Shown: positions 16,419 through 26,279 of the stretch, in pieces | How positions within the stretch are numbered: the stretch's first letter is position 1 | Layout: every line of letters begins with the position of its first letter | Assembly: GCA_022482785.1 (NCBI GenBank) | Contig: JAKVON010000019.1 | Coordinates: 1-35,634 of the forward strand | DNA: 35,634 nt | From: Atopobiaceae bacterium | GTDB lineage: Bacteria; Actinomycetota; Coriobacteriia; Coriobacteriales; Atopobiaceae | Reading direction: 5' to 3' | Notes under the pieces: generated by a model | What the model was told of the DNA's origin: nothing | Database searches by the model: none | What the model saw: only the letters and a program-made list of their open reading frames with translations | Made by a program: the position numbers and the translations under genes

Positions 16419-18083
16419 ATGGATTACCTCAACATGGCCTTCCTGATCGCCGTCGCGGCAATCGTGGTCATCTGCCTGCTGACCCCTCGCGCGTCGCTCG
16501 CGGGCGAGGGGCTTCCGCCCCTGCTCGAGGACTCGCGATTCGAGGTGGCGTTCGTCGTCTGCGCCCTGGCGCTCGCGGCGTTCGTTCGCCTTTTCCAGCT
16601 CGACGCAATTCCCAGCGGCATGCATCAGGACGAGGCGAGCATAGGCTACGACGCCTGGGCCCTCTGGACCTACGGCATCGATCGCAACGGATACGTGCTT
16701 CCGGTCTATCCGGTGACGTGGGGGGCAGGGCAGGGCCCGTTGGGGATGTACCTCGCGGCCCCCTTCCTCGGGCTGCTCGGCCCTACCCTCTTCGCCTACC
16801 GGCTCCCGTTCGCCCTGCTGGGGGTCGCGACGGTCGCGACCTTCTACTTCCTGGTGAGGAGGGTCTGGGGAAGGCCGGCAGCCTACGTGGGCATCGTGCT
16901 CTTGGCCTTGACCCCCTGGCACGTCGTGCTCTCCCGCTGGGGGCTCGACGCCAACCCGCTGCCGTTCTTCGTCACCGCCGGAGCCCTGTTCTTCGTTCGG
17001 GGGGCCGATGGGGGGAGGACGGCCGACTACCTCCTTTCCGCGGTCCTCTACTCGCTGGCGATGTACGTCTACGGCGCTGCGATGGTGGCCGTCCCCATCA
17101 CGCTGGTGACGAGCGCCGCCTATGCGATCAGGTCGGGGAAGATGACCGTCCGCCAGCTCGTCCTCGCCGTCGCGGCCTTCCTCGTCGTCATGGTTCCCCT
17201 GATGGCCTTCTATGCCATCAACCTCCTCGGCCTCCCCGAGGTGAGAACCCCCTTCTTCTCCATTCCGAGGCTCACGGTCATGCGCTCCGGGGCCGTGTTC
17301 CTGGCCCTTGACTCCTCGTTTCTCGGGAACTTCCTCCATAGCGCGAAGACGCTTCTCCTCTATCTCACCCTCGGGGCGGAGGACAACCCGACCAACCAGG
17401 TCGAAGGATTCGGAATCCTCTATCTGTTCGCCTTCCCCCTCACGTTCGTCGGGATGGCAAGGACCATGAGGAGGGGGTTGCTCTCCGGCAGGTTCTGCGG
17501 CGAGACGGTGCTCTGCTCGTGGTTCGTGGGAGGGGTCGTGCTCGCGCTGCTCATCCATCCCGCGATCAACCGGCTCAGCGTGCTGTTCGTCCCGGTCGTG
17601 GCGTTTCTCGTCTCCGGCCTGTGCTGGGTCGCCGAGAGGAGGCGCACCGCGTTCGTGGCCGCCTGCTGTCTCCTCTCGATCGGCGCGGCCCTCTTCTGCG
17701 CCACCTATTTCGGAAGCTTCCGGGAGGAGAGCGCGGAGATATTCCAGAGCGGTCTCGGGGAGGCCCTCTCCTATGCCTCCGAACGGGGGGAGGGCAAGGT
17801 CTACTGCAGCGACGCCGACACCAACGGCGCCTATGTGATCGCGCTCTTCTCGTGCAGGATTCCCCCGCAGGAGTTCGTCGACACGGTCGTCTACGACGAT
17901 CCGGCCGCACAGTTCCGCATGGCCAGGTCGTTCGGGCGTTACGTGTTCTCGCTTCCTGCGGACATCGGGGCGGATCCGGGCGCGGAGTACGTCGTGAGCG
18001 AGTCGGAGCTCGACCGCTTCGGGGACGGCTGGCGCATCGACAGGTTCGGCAGGTTCGCGGTGGCGTCTCGCGCGGGGGCGTGA
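16419..18083 (+). CDS. Membrane glycosyltransferase, GT39/PMT-like
   Basis: Large polytopic membrane protein (554 residues) of the ArnT/PMT (GT-C) superfamily. These use lipid-linked sugar donors to glycosylate outside the membrane. An early 'SGMHQDEASIGYDAWALWTYG' holds the acidic DE pair expected after the first TM of GT-C enzymes. Many TM segments follow, with a soluble C-terminal domain of about 100 residues. ATG at 16419 has GGAGG only three bases away. A separate ATG at 16366 in another frame encodes a 26-residue peptide running into this start; one indel would join them, so the N-terminus is uncertain. The acceptor is unknown. Confidence 0.82.
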   Translation: MDYLNMAFLIAVAAIVVICLLTPRASLAGEGLPPLLEDSRFEVAFVVCALALAAFVRLFQLDAIPSGMHQDEASIGYDAWALWTYGIDRNGYVLPVYPVTWGAGQGPLGMYLAAPFLGLLGPTLFAYRLPFALLGVATVATFYFLVRRVWGRPAAYVGIVLLALTPWHVVLSRWGLDANPLPFFVTAGALFFVRGADGGRTADYLLSAVLYSLAMYVYGAAMVAVPITLVTSAAYAIRSGKMTVRQLVLAVAAFLVVMVPLMAFYAINLLGLPEVRTPFFSIPRLTVMRSGAVFLALDSSFLGNFLHSAKTLLLYLTLGAEDNPTNQVEGFGILYLFAFPLTFVGMARTMRRGLLSGRFCGETVLCSWFVGGVVLALLIHPAINRLSVLFVPVVAFLVSGLCWVAERRRTAFVAACCLLSIGAALFCATYFGSFREESAEIFQSGLGEALSYASERGEGKVYCSDADTNGAYVIALFSCRIPPQEFVDTVVYDDPAAQFRMARSFGRYVFSLPADIGADPGAEYVVSESELDRFGDGWRIDRFGRFAVASRAGA

Positions 18084-18099
18084 CGCAGGGAGCTCGACC

Positions 18100-19935
18100 C
18101 TACTTCTCCCTGAACATGCCGCCATGGGCGTCGTCGTCCTCGGAGGCGTCCTTTGCCGCCTTGGCCTCGGCCTCGCTCGCGAAGACCTTCACGTCCTCGC
18201 GGCCGGCGAGCTCCTTGGCCATCTCGCGCAGCTTGAACTTCTGCACCTTGTTCGAGGGGGTCATGGGGAAGTCGTCGACGAAGAACACCCGCTTGGGCAC
18301 CTTGAACCGCGCGATGCGGGGGATGGCATAGGCACGCACGTCCTCCTCGGTCATGCCCTCGTAGCCGGGGCGGGTGCGGACGAAGGCCCCCACGATCTCG
18401 CCGAGCTTCTCGTCGGGGATGCCCACGACCTGTGCGTCGAGGACCCCCGGCATGCCGAGCAGGAAGTTCTCCACCTCGAGGGGGTAGATGTTCTCGCCGC
18501 CGCGGATGATCATGTCCTTGATGCGGCCGGTCACGCGGTAGTAGCCGTCCTCGTCGACCGTGCCGAGGTCGCCTGAGTGCAGGTAGCCGTCGGCGTCGAT
18601 GATCTCCGCGGTCTCCTTGGGCATCTTGTAGTAGCCCTTCATGACGTTGTAGCCCTTGCAGCACAGCTCGCCCGGCTCGCCGGGGCCGCAGATGTGGCCG
18701 TCGTTCACGTCGACCACGCGCACCAGCACGGGCGGGTGCTTCTTGCCCACCGTCTCGCACTTGTGCTCGATGTCGTCGTCGGCGCTGGTCTGGGTGAAGA
18801 CGGGGCTCGTCTCGGTGAGGCCGTAGCAGATGGTGACGCCCCTCATGTTCATCTTGTCCATGACCTCGCGCATGGTCTCGGGCGGGCAGGGGCTGCCCGC
18901 CATGATGCCGGTGCGCAGGCTCGACATGTCGTACTTGGGGAAGTTGGGGTGGTTGAGCTCGGCGATGAACATCGTGGGCACGCCGTAGACGGCGGTGGCA
19001 TGCTCCTTGTGGATGGCCTGGAGCACGAGCTCGGCGTCGAAGCTCTCCACGATCACCATCGTCGTGCGGTGGGTGAGGCAGGCCATGACGCCCAGCACGC
19101 AGCCGAAGCAGTGGAAGAACGGCACGGGCAGGCACACGCGGTCGTCCGGCCCGAGCTTCTGGCCCTCGCCGATGTAGAAGCCGTCGTTCAGGATGTTCCT
19201 GTGCGTGAGCATGACGCCCTTGGGAAATCCCGTGGTGCCGCTCGTGTACTGCATCATCACGCAGTCGTTGTTGTCGAACTCCCTGGTGGCGTCCCACAGC
19301 TCCTGCTCGGCCACGTGCTCGCCGAGGAGGATGAGCTCGGGGACGCTGTAGAAGCCCCGGTGCTTCTCGGGCCCCATGTAGATGAGGTTCTTGAGGCAGG
19401 GATAGCTCTCCGAGTCGAGGTGCCCGCGCTCCTGCGTCAGGCTCTCGGGCACGAGGTCGCGCACGATCTGCACGTAGTCGACGTCCCTGAACTGGTCGAT
19501 GATGCAGAGGGCCTTCATGTCGGACTGCTTGAGCACGTAGTCGAGCTCGTGGCTCTTGAAGACGGGGTTCATCGTCACCATCACGATTCCCACCTTGGCG
19601 CATGCGTACATGAACGTGAGCCAGTCGGGGATGTTGCGCGCCCAGACGCCCAGGTGGTCGCCGGGCCTCATGCCGATGGCGAGAAGGCCGCGGGCGAGGT
19701 TGTCGGTGCGCCGGTCGAACTCGCCGTAGGTCCAGCGCAGGTCGCGGTCGGGATAGACCACGAACTCGTGGTCCGGGTCGATGGCGACCTGGTCGCGGAA
19801 GTACTGGCCGATGGTCTTCTCGGAGTGGAGCCGGTAGTCCTGCGAGCCGGGCTCGCCCATGTACTCGCCGTCGACGTAGCGGCCGTCGTCGGAGGTATAG
19901 CCCGCAGGGACGGATTCGGTGGTGGTGTTGCTCAT
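18100..19935 (-). CDS. AMP-binding acyl-CoA synthetase (long-chain fatty acid-CoA ligase-like)
   Basis: Activates a carboxylic acid, probably a fatty or aryl acid, to its CoA thioester through an acyl-AMP. The 611-residue product has the ATP-binding '[16 protein letters not shown]' near 230, '[10 protein letters not shown]', '[22 protein letters not shown]' and the C-terminal domain with '[14 protein letters not shown]', whose Lys is the usual adenylation residue. The chain-length preference is not readable. The C-terminal extension is acidic and Ala-rich. It is preceded by an XRE/cupin regulator on the same strand, 49 bases upstream, which probably controls it. Confidence 0.92.
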   Translation of the reverse strand: MSNTTTESVPAGYTSDDGRYVDGEYMGEPGSQDYRLHSEKTIGQYFRDQVAIDPDHEFVVYPDRDLRWTYGEFDRRTDNLARGLLAIGMRPGDHLGVWARNIPDWLTFMYACAKVGIVMVTMNPVFKSHELDYVLKQSDMKALCIIDQFRDVDYVQIVRDLVPESLTQERGHLDSESYPCLKNLIYMGPEKHRGFYSVPELILLGEHVAEQELWDATREFDNNDCVMMQYTSGTTGFPKGVMLTHRNILNDGFYIGEGQKLGPDDRVCLPVPFFHCFGCVLGVMACLTHRTTMVIVESFDAELVLQAIHKEHATAVYGVPTMFIAELNHPNFPKYDMSSLRTGIMAGSPCPPETMREVMDKMNMRGVTICYGLTETSPVFTQTSADDDIEHKCETVGKKHPPVLVRVVDVNDGHICGPGEPGELCCKGYNVMKGYYKMPKETAEIIDADGYLHSGDLGTVDEDGYYRVTGRIKDMIIRGGENIYPLEVENFLLGMPGVLDAQVVGIPDEKLGEIVGAFVRTRPGYEGMTEEDVRAYAIPRIARFKVPKRVFFVDDFPMTPSNKVQKFKLREMAKELAGREDVKVFASEAEAKAAKDASEDDDAHGGMFREK

Positions 19936-19984
19936 GTCGGGGGTTCCAATCGCTCGTGCGAGGCGCGCTCGCTGTGGTCGTGGC

Positions 19985-20560
19985 CTAGATGGGGGTGTAG
20001 ACCACGGCTAGGAACTTGGCGTTCTGCCCGTCATGGGCGCGCACCTGGTGCGGGACGATCGAGTCGTAGTAGATCGACTCCCCGGGGCCGAGGACGTAGA
20101 CGTCCTTGCCGTACTCGATCTCGACCTGGCCCTCCATGCCATAGAGCCATTCCTCGCCCTCGTGGCCGACGAGCTCGTGGTTCGTCTCGCCGGAGGGGGT
20201 GATGGCGATCACGAACGGGTCCATGTGGCGGGAGGGATGGCCGGCGGCGAGGCTGAAGTAGGAGAGGTCGCCGGCATCGCTCGAGGTCTCGAGGTTCTTG
20301 AGGCGCGCCACCTCCTCCATCTGGCTCTTGCTCACGAATGCGGGGCCGAGGTCCTCGTCGTCGTCCATGAGGGTGCCGAGGCGGACGCCGAGGGCGCGGG
20401 TGATCTTGATGAGCGGCGCGAGGGATGCGGGTAGCTCGCCGGCCTCGAGGCCCTCGATGGTCGAGACGCTGCAGCCGCAGCGGTCGGCGAGGTCCTGTCG
20501 GGACAGGTGATGGGCATTGCGCAGCGTCGTGATCTTCGATCCCAGCTTGTTGTCGGACAT
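19985..20560 (-). CDS. XRE-family transcriptional regulator with C-terminal cupin domain
   Basis: DNA-binding repressor or activator of 191 residues. A helix-turn-helix covers about residues 8-62 ('[23 protein letters not shown]'). A cupin_2 ligand-binding barrel covers about 110-188 ('[33 protein letters not shown]...HQVRAHDG'). Regulators of this build commonly sense a small metabolite through the cupin. The gene immediately precedes an acyl-CoA ligase on the same strand, so control of that ligase in response to its acid or CoA product is likely. The start is ATG at 20560. Confidence 0.92.
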   Translation of the reverse strand: MSDNKLGSKITTLRNAHHLSRQDLADRCGCSVSTIEGLEAGELPASLAPLIKITRALGVRLGTLMDDDEDLGPAFVSKSQMEEVARLKNLETSSDAGDLSYFSLAAGHPSRHMDPFVIAITPSGETNHELVGHEGEEWLYGMEGQVEIEYGKDVYVLGPGESIYYDSIVPHQVRAHDGQNAKFLAVVYTPI

Positions 20561-20661
20561 CCGTGCTTCCCTTCTGTGTACCGGCGTTCTCGGCGTCGGG
20601 CGGTGCGGCGATTCCAGAAGCGCCCCTGAGGCATGGCCGCCGGGGCGCGAGATGAATCGAC

Positions 20662-20735
20662 TGGCTGGGGCAGAGGGACTCGAACCCCCGTTCCAGGCAC
20701 CAAAAACCCGTGTCCTGCCGCTGGACGATGCCCCA
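20662..20735 (-). tRNA. tRNA-Gln (anticodon TTG), CCA encoded
   Basis: The reverse strand folds as a complete cloverleaf. Acceptor TGGGGCA pairs with TGCCCCA. The D stem is GTCC/GGAC, the anticodon stem CGGGT/GCCTG encloses loop TTTTGGT giving anticodon TTG, and the T arm is GGGGG-TTCGAGT-CCCTC. Discriminator G and CCA follow in the DNA (20662-20665). The length is 74 bases including CCA. The opening TGGGG is typical of bacterial tRNA-Gln. Confidence 0.95.
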
Positions 20736-20776
20736 GTTGGGTTCTGCCTAGTGTAACAGGTGTCCCCGGCGCGACC

Positions 20777-21685
20777 CTACGAGAAGGCGGCGCAGATGGC
20801 ATCGAGGAGCATGACGGCCAGGGTCTGGGCGTCGCTCACGGTGAAGGCGCTGTCCGACGTGGGGCCGGTGGGCAGCTCGATGCGCACGTAGGGAGGCTTG
20901 TGCGTCGAGCTCTCGCAGGCCGTGCGGATGCGCAGGGGCAGCGTCTCGTTGTCGTTGGCCACGACGTTCGCGACCGCGCTCCCCGTGTCGACGGGCGAGG
21001 TCGCGAAGACGAGCAGCGCCTCGTCGTCGGGGGAGGCGCCTTCGGCCGCGTCGACGAGCTTGATGCCCGAGCCCTCGCTCGTGGCGGTCGCGAGGTTCCA
21101 GATGCGGCCGGCGACGTTCCTGGAGATGGGGTCCTCGGCCGTGAGGCTGATCGAGGTGCCGTCGAGGACCGAGGCCGCACGCGCGAAGCCCATTCCGCCG
21201 GTGGGGTGCGGGCCCTGGGACGGCTTGCCCTCCCAGACGTGATGGAGCCGCTCGATGGCGTCGAAGGTGTCCGCGAAGGCCATCCCGTCGGCGAAGAGCC
21301 CCACGTTCTCCTGGAACTGCTTCACGGCCGCCTCGGTGTGCGCGTCGAAGTACCCGTCCACCTCGCCGCACGAGAAGCCCAGGATGTTGAGGGCGCTCTG
21401 GAGCTGGCGGACGTCGTTGCCATGGTAGTTGGGGAGTCGCAGGTAGAGGGTGCGGTCGCCCATCTGGTAGCCCTCGTCGACCAGGACGGACCAGGTGGCG
21501 GCGTCGACCTCGGCACCGCGCGGCAGGTTGTGCTCCATGCGGAACCCCTCGACCGCCGCGGCGGTGGTCTTCCCGAAGAGGAGGCCCTTGCGCTCCCCCT
21601 CGTCGATCTCATAGCCCAACGAGAGGAGGCGTTCCTGGATGTCCTCGACGGATGCCCCCGTCATGCCCTCATGGATCGATTCCAT
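20777..21685 (-). CDS. Protein with two peptidoglycan-binding repeats
   Basis: The 302-residue product has two PG_binding_1-type modules. The first lies at about residues 5-65 ('ASVEDIQERLLSLGYEID...GKTTAAAVEGFRMEH'), the second at about 80-135 ('NDVRQLQSALNILGFSCGEVDGYFDAHTEAAVKQFQ'). The remaining 160 residues are a domain I do not recognise; its place suggests an amidase-like or sensing module, but I see no clear zinc ligands. There is no signal peptide at the ATG (21685; AAGGACGGGG upstream), which is odd for a wall-binding protein. It could be exported by another route or act on internal ligands. Confidence 0.75.
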   Translation of the reverse strand: MESIHEGMTGASVEDIQERLLSLGYEIDEGERKGLLFGKTTAAAVEGFRMEHNLPRGAEVDAATWSVLVDEGYQMGDRTLYLRLPNYHGNDVRQLQSALNILGFSCGEVDGYFDAHTEAAVKQFQENVGLFADGMAFADTFDAIERLHHVWEGKPSQGPHPTGGMGFARAASVLDGTSISLTAEDPISRNVAGRIWNLATATSEGSGIKLVDAAEGASPDDEALLVFATSPVDTGSAVANVVANDNETLPLRIRTACESSTHKPPYVRIELPTGPTSDSAFTVSDAQTLAVMLLDAICAAFS

Positions 21686-21716
21686 GCCCCGTCCTTTCCG
21701 TCTTTCGCGCCGCGGC

Positions 21717-22769
21717 CTAGCCGTGCCGCTCGACGAAGAAATCAGCCATCTCCAGCAGGGCCTCTCTCGGCCCCTCGCGCAACTCGACCGAGGAGAGGGT
21801 CGCCTTCGCGCCCTCTGCCAGACGCTCGGCGCAGGCGCGTGCATAGTGTAGCGAACCCGTGCCCTCCATTATCTCGACGGCCCTGGCAAGTCGGGCGGGG
21901 TCGTCGGAATGCCCCTCGAGGATGCCGAGCAGCTCGGCCCTCTCGGCCGCCCCGGCGCTCGCCAGTGCGTGCACGGCGACGAGGGTGCGCTTCCCCTCCG
22001 TGATGTCGCTCCGGAAGTCCTTGCCTGCCGCCTCGGCACTGCCGACGAGGTTGAGGAGGTCGTCCTGGATCTGGAACGCGAGGCCGGAGTCCATGCCGAA
22101 CGAGCGCAGGGCCTCCACCTGCTCCTCCGTGCCTCCGCCCACGATTGCCCCCACCGCCAGGGGGGTGCCCCCGGAGTAGAAGGCCGTCTTGTGCGTGGCC
22201 ATCGCCAGGTAGTCGTCGACCGAGACGTCCCATCGCTCGTCGCGCGCCCAGCCGAGGTCGAGGGCCTGGCCCTCGCACGTGCGCTCGATCATGGCGCAGA
22301 GCTCGCCGATGACGCGCACCTTCCTGCCGTCGTCGAGGCCCCTGGTCGGCGAGGATCTGCATGGTCACCCGGTTTATGGCCTCGTCGCCGCAGTTGATGG
22401 CCACCCCGAGGCCCTCCGTCAGATGGAGGCAGGGCCTCCCACGGCGCAGCTCCCCCTTGTCGGCGATGTCGTCGTGTATGAGGGCAGCCGTCTGGAAGTC
22501 CTCGATGGCGCAGGCCGCGAGAGGGCGCCCTCGCGCCTGCCTCCCACGGCCTCGCAGGCCAGGAGGCAGATGAGCGGACGGGTGCGCTTGCCGCCGTTCG
22601 CGGAGTAGGCGGCGAGGGGCGCGGTGAGGTAGCGCTCGATCTGTCCTGCGGCAGACACGCCATAGGGGTCTGCCGCCATCGGGGCGGCGTGGGAGCGCGC
22701 GAGCGCATCGTCCACCTCGGGGCGATGGGCGGCAAGGTATCCCGTGAAGGCCGAGAGGTCGCTCATCAT
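21717..22769 (-). CDS. Polyprenyl (farnesyl/geranylgeranyl) diphosphate synthase, frame-disrupted as sequenced
   Basis: Trans-isoprenyl diphosphate synthase making chain precursors for undecaprenyl-P or quinones. 'GGKRTRPLICLLACEAVGG' is the substrate-binding GKR region. The first Asp-rich motif is in 'ALIHDDIADKGELRRG', and the second is in 'FQIQDDLLNLVG...GKDFRSDITEGKRTL'. Reading through needs two compensating corrections: one missing base near 22518-22524 and one extra base in a CCCC run at 22339-22342. With these the frame is continuous to the TAG at 21717. Both sites are typical of sequencing error. It starts four bases after the galE stop without its own clear Shine-Dalgarno, so it is probably coupled to galE. 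Confidence 0.85.
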
Positions 22770-22772
22770 GGC

Positions 22773-23827
22773 CTAGCCGTTGTAGCCGTCAGGGTTCTTC
22801 GACTGCCAGTTCCAGGAGTCGCGGCACATGTCGTCGATGTCGTACCTGGCCTTCCAGCCCATCTCTCGCGCGGCCTTGTCGCAGTTGCCGTAGTTCTCGG
22901 CGATGTCGCCGGCACGACGGGCCTCGATCCTGTAGGGGATCTCCTTGCCGCACGCCTTGGAGAAGGCCCTGATGACCTCGAGCACGCTCGAGCCCTTGCC
23001 GGTGCCGAGGTTGAAGATCTCGACGCCCTCGCGCCCGTTCATCCACCCGAGCGCGGCGACATGGCCGGAGGCGAGGTCGCAGACGTGGATGTAGTCGCGG
23101 ACGCCCGTTCCGTCGGGGTGGGGTAGTCGTCGCCGTAGACGTGGACGTAGTCGCGCTTGCCCACGGCGGTCTGGGCGACGTAGGGCACGAGGTTGTTGGG
23201 GATGCCCTTGGGGTCCTCGCCCATGAGGCCCGAGGGATGCGCGCCGATGGGGTTGAAGTAGCGGAGCAGCACGACGTTCCACTCGGGGTCGGCCGTGTGG
23301 AGGTCGGTCAGGATCTGCTCGATCATCCACTTGGTCCAGCCGTAGGGGTTGGTGGCGCTCTTCTTGGGGCTCTCCTCGGTGAGCGGCAGGCTGTCCGGGT
23401 CTCCGTAGACCGTGCTCGAGCTCGAGAAGATGATCGACTTGCAGCCGTGGGCGCGCATGACGTCGACGAGCGTGAGGGTGTTGCCCAAGTTGTTGGAGTA
23501 GTACTCGATGGGCTTGGTGACCGACTCGCCCACGGCCTTGAAGCCGGCGAAGTGGATGACGCGGTCGACGTCGTGCTCGGAGAAGATGCGCTCGAGCGCC
23601 GCGCGGTCGTTGACGTCGGCCTCGTAGAACGAGAGGTTCGCGTAGGCGTCGTCGCCCACGATGGTGCGGATGCGCTCGAGCACGACCTTGGAGGCGTTCG
23701 AGAGGTCGTCGACGATGACGGCCTCGTAGCCGTTCTGGAGCAGCTCCACGACGGTGTGGCTGCCGATGAACCCGGCACCTCCGGTGACGAGCACGCAGGT
23801 GTCCTGGGGCTTCTTCTTGGATGCCAT
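22773..23827 (-). CDS. galE: UDP-glucose 4-epimerase, frame-disrupted as sequenced
   Basis: Interconverts UDP-glucose and UDP-galactose for envelope glycan synthesis. It has the N-terminal NAD site 'VLVTGGAGFIGSHTVVELL', 'VIHFAGFKAVGESV', the catalytic Ser-Tyr-Lys triad region 'SSSSTVYGDP...NPYGWTKWMIEQ', and the C-terminal 'RDYIHVCDLASGHVAAL'. The frame breaks at 23115-23118, where a G run (C run on the coding strand) lacks one base. Restoring it gives '...DYPTPDGTGVRDYIHV', the conserved GalE sequence. ATG at 23827 has AGAGGAAG upstream. As a central enzyme it is more likely intact in the organism than a pseudogene. Confidence 0.9.
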
Positions 23828-23903
23828 GGGCTTCCTCTCGGTTGGCTTCGACTTTCCGTAGCAGTGTACAACGGCGATGTGTCGGCGTGATGGGAGGAGG
23901 GGG

Positions 23904-24821
23904 CTACTCGAGGGGAAACGTCGAGAGAACGTCACCCGCCGTCGTGATGGCGACGAGGCGCAGGCCCTCGGAGCGGGCGAGGTCCACCCCGCGCTCGAGG
24001 CCCATGACGAGCAGGGCCGTGGCGAGGGCGTCGGCGGTCATGGAGCAGGGCCCCACGAGGGTGAGGGAGAGCAGCCCCGACTCCGACGGCCAGCCGGTGC
24101 GCGGGTCGATGACGTGGTGGTAGCGCCGCGAGCCGAGGACGACGAACCTCTCGTTGACGCCCGAGGTGACCACCGTCTCGTCCTGGATGCCGATGGTCGC
24201 GACGTAGGTGCCGGTAGGCGCCGCCGGGTTCTGGATGCCCACCCTCCAGGGGGCGCCGTCCGGCCTCGCGCCCACGGCGATGACGTTGCCGCCCAGGTCG
24301 GCGATGGCGTGCTCGACGCCATGGGCGCGAAGCTCGCGGGCCACCTCGTCGGCCGCGTAGCCCTTCGCGATCCCGCCGAGGTCGACGGCCTGCCCCGCGC
24401 GGGCGAGCCCGGCCGTGCCGGCGCCGCCGTCGAGGGCGAGGTCGCCCCAGCCGACGAGCCCGCGCGCACGCTCGACCTCGTCGGCCGTGGGAACGCGCGC
24501 ATCGGAGCGGCACGACTCCCAGAGGCGGCTCAGGGGGCGGGCCGTCGCGTCGAACGCCCCGTCGGAGAGGCGCGAGACGCGGCATGCCTCCTCGAGGACG
24601 GAGAGGGTGTCCCCGCTCACCGGGACGGGGCCCCTCCCCGCGGCGTCGCCGATCCTCGAGACGTCGCTCCCGGGGAGGAAGGCGCTCATCTCCCGCTCGA
24701 TCTGCCGGACCCGCCCGACCGCCGCGTCGATGGCATGGCGGGCGGGCGGCCCATAGGCGCTGATCCGGTTGTCGGTCCCGAGCGCGTCGAAGCCGACGGT
24801 CGTCCTGGCCTCGCCTGCCAT
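23904..24821 (-). CDS. apbE: FAD:protein FMN transferase
   Basis: Covalently attaches FMN to Thr/Ser of target proteins using FAD. The 305-residue product has family motifs 'EREMSAFLPGSDVSRI', 'VDLGGIAKGYAADEVA', 'AIADLGGNVIAVG', 'HVIDPRTGWP' and the metal-site 'SMTADALATALLVMG'. There is no lipobox or signal peptide at this start. The ATG overlaps the stop of the upstream gene (TAATG at 24819-24823). That gene ends in an FMN-binding domain with a flavinylation motif, so the upstream protein is the probable substrate. Confidence 0.95.
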   Translation of the reverse strand: MAGEARTTVGFDALGTDNRISAYGPPARHAIDAAVGRVRQIEREMSAFLPGSDVSRIGDAAGRGPVPVSGDTLSVLEEACRVSRLSDGAFDATARPLSRLWESCRSDARVPTADEVERARGLVGWGDLALDGGAGTAGLARAGQAVDLGGIAKGYAADEVARELRAHGVEHAIADLGGNVIAVGARPDGAPWRVGIQNPAAPTGTYVATIGIQDETVVTSGVNERFVVLGSRRYHHVIDPRTGWPSESGLLSLTLVGPCSMTADALATALLVMGLERGVDLARSEGLRLVAITTAGDVLSTFPLE

Positions 24822-26143
24822 TACGACTCGGCCGAGGCGAGGGCGGCCGCGACGGCCGACATGATGCCGTCGCTCGAGTGGGTGGCGCCGCTCACGGCGT
24901 CGACGTCGGTGCTCTGCGACGAGATGATCTCCTGCGAGACGGTCGGGAAGGCGCGGTTGTAGTACGGGGTGTCGTCCCCCGTGCTCACGGTGGTGATGTC
25001 GGTGATCTGCCCGCCGGAGATGGTCACCTGAACGGTGGTCGTGCCCTTGTGGCCATGGCCCGAGCCGGTGTAGGTGCCGTCGGCGTAGCCCGAGGCGTTC
25101 GAGCTGCTCGTGGAGGCGGCCGCCGTCTGCGAGCCGCTCTGGGACGAGGCGGACGTGCTCGCGGCGGGGGTGCTCGCGGAGCTGGTCGCCGCGGGGGCGG
25201 ACGCGGCCGAGGTGGTCGCCGCGGCGGACGTGGCGGTCGACTCCGAGACCACGACCTCCTGCGAGGCGGCCGCCGTCGTGACGCTTGCCTGGCTCGCCTG
25301 GTCGAGGGCGGAGATGCCGATGTTGCCGCCATAGTAGAGGCCGGCCATCGAGAGTGCGGCGACGGTGCCGATGACGGGCGCCGCGTCGGGGGCCGAGGCG
25401 CCCACGGTCACGTTGTCGCGGGGGCAGACGGCCTGGCAGCGCATGCACATGACGCACTCGCCGGAGCCGACCTTGTCGGTCTTGCCCAGGTCGATGCCCA
25501 TGGAGCAGGCCCTGGTGCAGGCGCTGCAGTGCCCGCCGCAGCTCCTGCGCGGCTTGCGGATGCGGACGATGCGGATCTTGGAGACGATCGAGAGCAGGGC
25601 CCCGAAGGGGCAGAGGTAGCGGCAGAAGGGCCTCTCCACGAAGAGGGAGGCGACCATGATGGCGACGAGCAGCACGAGGCCGACGCCGAACGACGTGGTG
25701 AGGGTGGCGAGGTCGGGCGGGAACGTGGCCAAGGTGGCGAACGCCTCCCAGGGGTTCCACGCCTCGGGCAGCGCGACCAGGCCGGTCCAGACGAACCCGA
25801 AGATGGCGGCGAGCACGCCGTACTTGACCCACTTGAGGTTCGCGTCCGCGTCGGCGGGGACCCTCCTCCTGAGGTGGAGCTTCTTGCCGACGAAGCCGAG
25901 GAGGTCGCCCATCGCGCCGAAGGAGCATGCCCACCCGCAGAACACGCGGCCGCAGGCGACCGTGACCACGAGGATCGCCACGAGCGCGAGCGCCGACTGG
26001 GCCGTCGCCGTGGTGAACGTTCCCGTGGAAAGGGCCTTGACGAGGGCGTAGACGCCCGCGAACCCCTCGACGAACAGTCCTGGGAGCAGGACGAAGAAGG
26101 CTATCTGGACGATGGTGCGGATGGCCGCTGTCTTGCGTTTCAT
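24821..26143 (-). CDS. 4Fe-4S NapH-like membrane protein with C-terminal covalent FMN-binding domain
   Basis: Membrane electron-transfer protein, 440 residues. The N-terminal half has several TM segments and NapH/RnfH-like 'CGRVFCGWACSFGA' (Cys 64, 69, 73) and 'RPFCRYLCPFGALL'. A double-cluster ferredoxin part follows: 'CGGHCSACTRACSMGI' and 'CVMCMRCQAVCPRDN'. After another TM comes an Ala/Ser/Thr-rich linker of about 100 residues, then an FMN_bind domain ending in 'DAVSGATHSS', with Thr421 the predicted flavin attachment site. ATG at 26143 has GAGAGGGA upstream. It probably moves electrons from cytoplasmic or membrane donors to an extracytoplasmic flavin. ApbE overlaps its stop codon. The final acceptor is not encoded nearby. 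Confidence 0.9.
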   Translation of the reverse strand: MKRKTAAIRTIVQIAFFVLLPGLFVEGFAGVYALVKALSTGTFTTATAQSALALVAILVVTVACGRVFCGWACSFGAMGDLLGFVGKKLHLRRRVPADADANLKWVKYGVLAAIFGFVWTGLVALPEAWNPWEAFATLATFPPDLATLTTSFGVGLVLLVAIMVASLFVERPFCRYLCPFGALLSIVSKIRIVRIRKPRRSCGGHCSACTRACSMGIDLGKTDKVGSGECVMCMRCQAVCPRDNVTVGASAPDAAPVIGTVAALSMAGLYYGGNIGISALDQASQASVTTAAASQEVVVSESTATSAAATTSAASAPAATSSASTPAASTSASSQSGSQTAAASTSSSNASGYADGTYTGSGHGHKGTTTVQVTISGGQITDITTVSTGDDTPYYNRAFPTVSQEIISSQSTDVDAVSGATHSSDGIMSAVAAALASAES

Positions 26144-26279
26144 GGGAGTCCCTCTCTCACACAACGTTTGTTATGAGGCGAGTATGCGAATCCGGACTTT
26201 AAACTATCTGAAAAGCGGCGCCGGACCTTCCGGTCCACGGATTCTGCAAAAGGGCGCAGGCGAGCTGACGCACCCGGCC

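Noticed and set aside
13804..16446. Very long plus-strand open frame (about 880 codons) opposite prs and glmU
   Set aside because: It is the complement of two clearly conserved genes, and its composition (Val/Asp/His/Glu/Arg runs) is typical of antisense frames in GC-rich DNA.
16366..16446. Short ORF of 26 codons overlapping the start of the GT39-like gene
   Set aside because: It has a weak ribosome site and no recognisable sequence. It may be the true N-terminus if one base is missing, so it is mentioned only in the gene entry.
22773..23827. galE as a biological pseudogene
   Set aside because: A single missing base in a homopolymer restores the conserved sequence, and nearby genes show the same error type.
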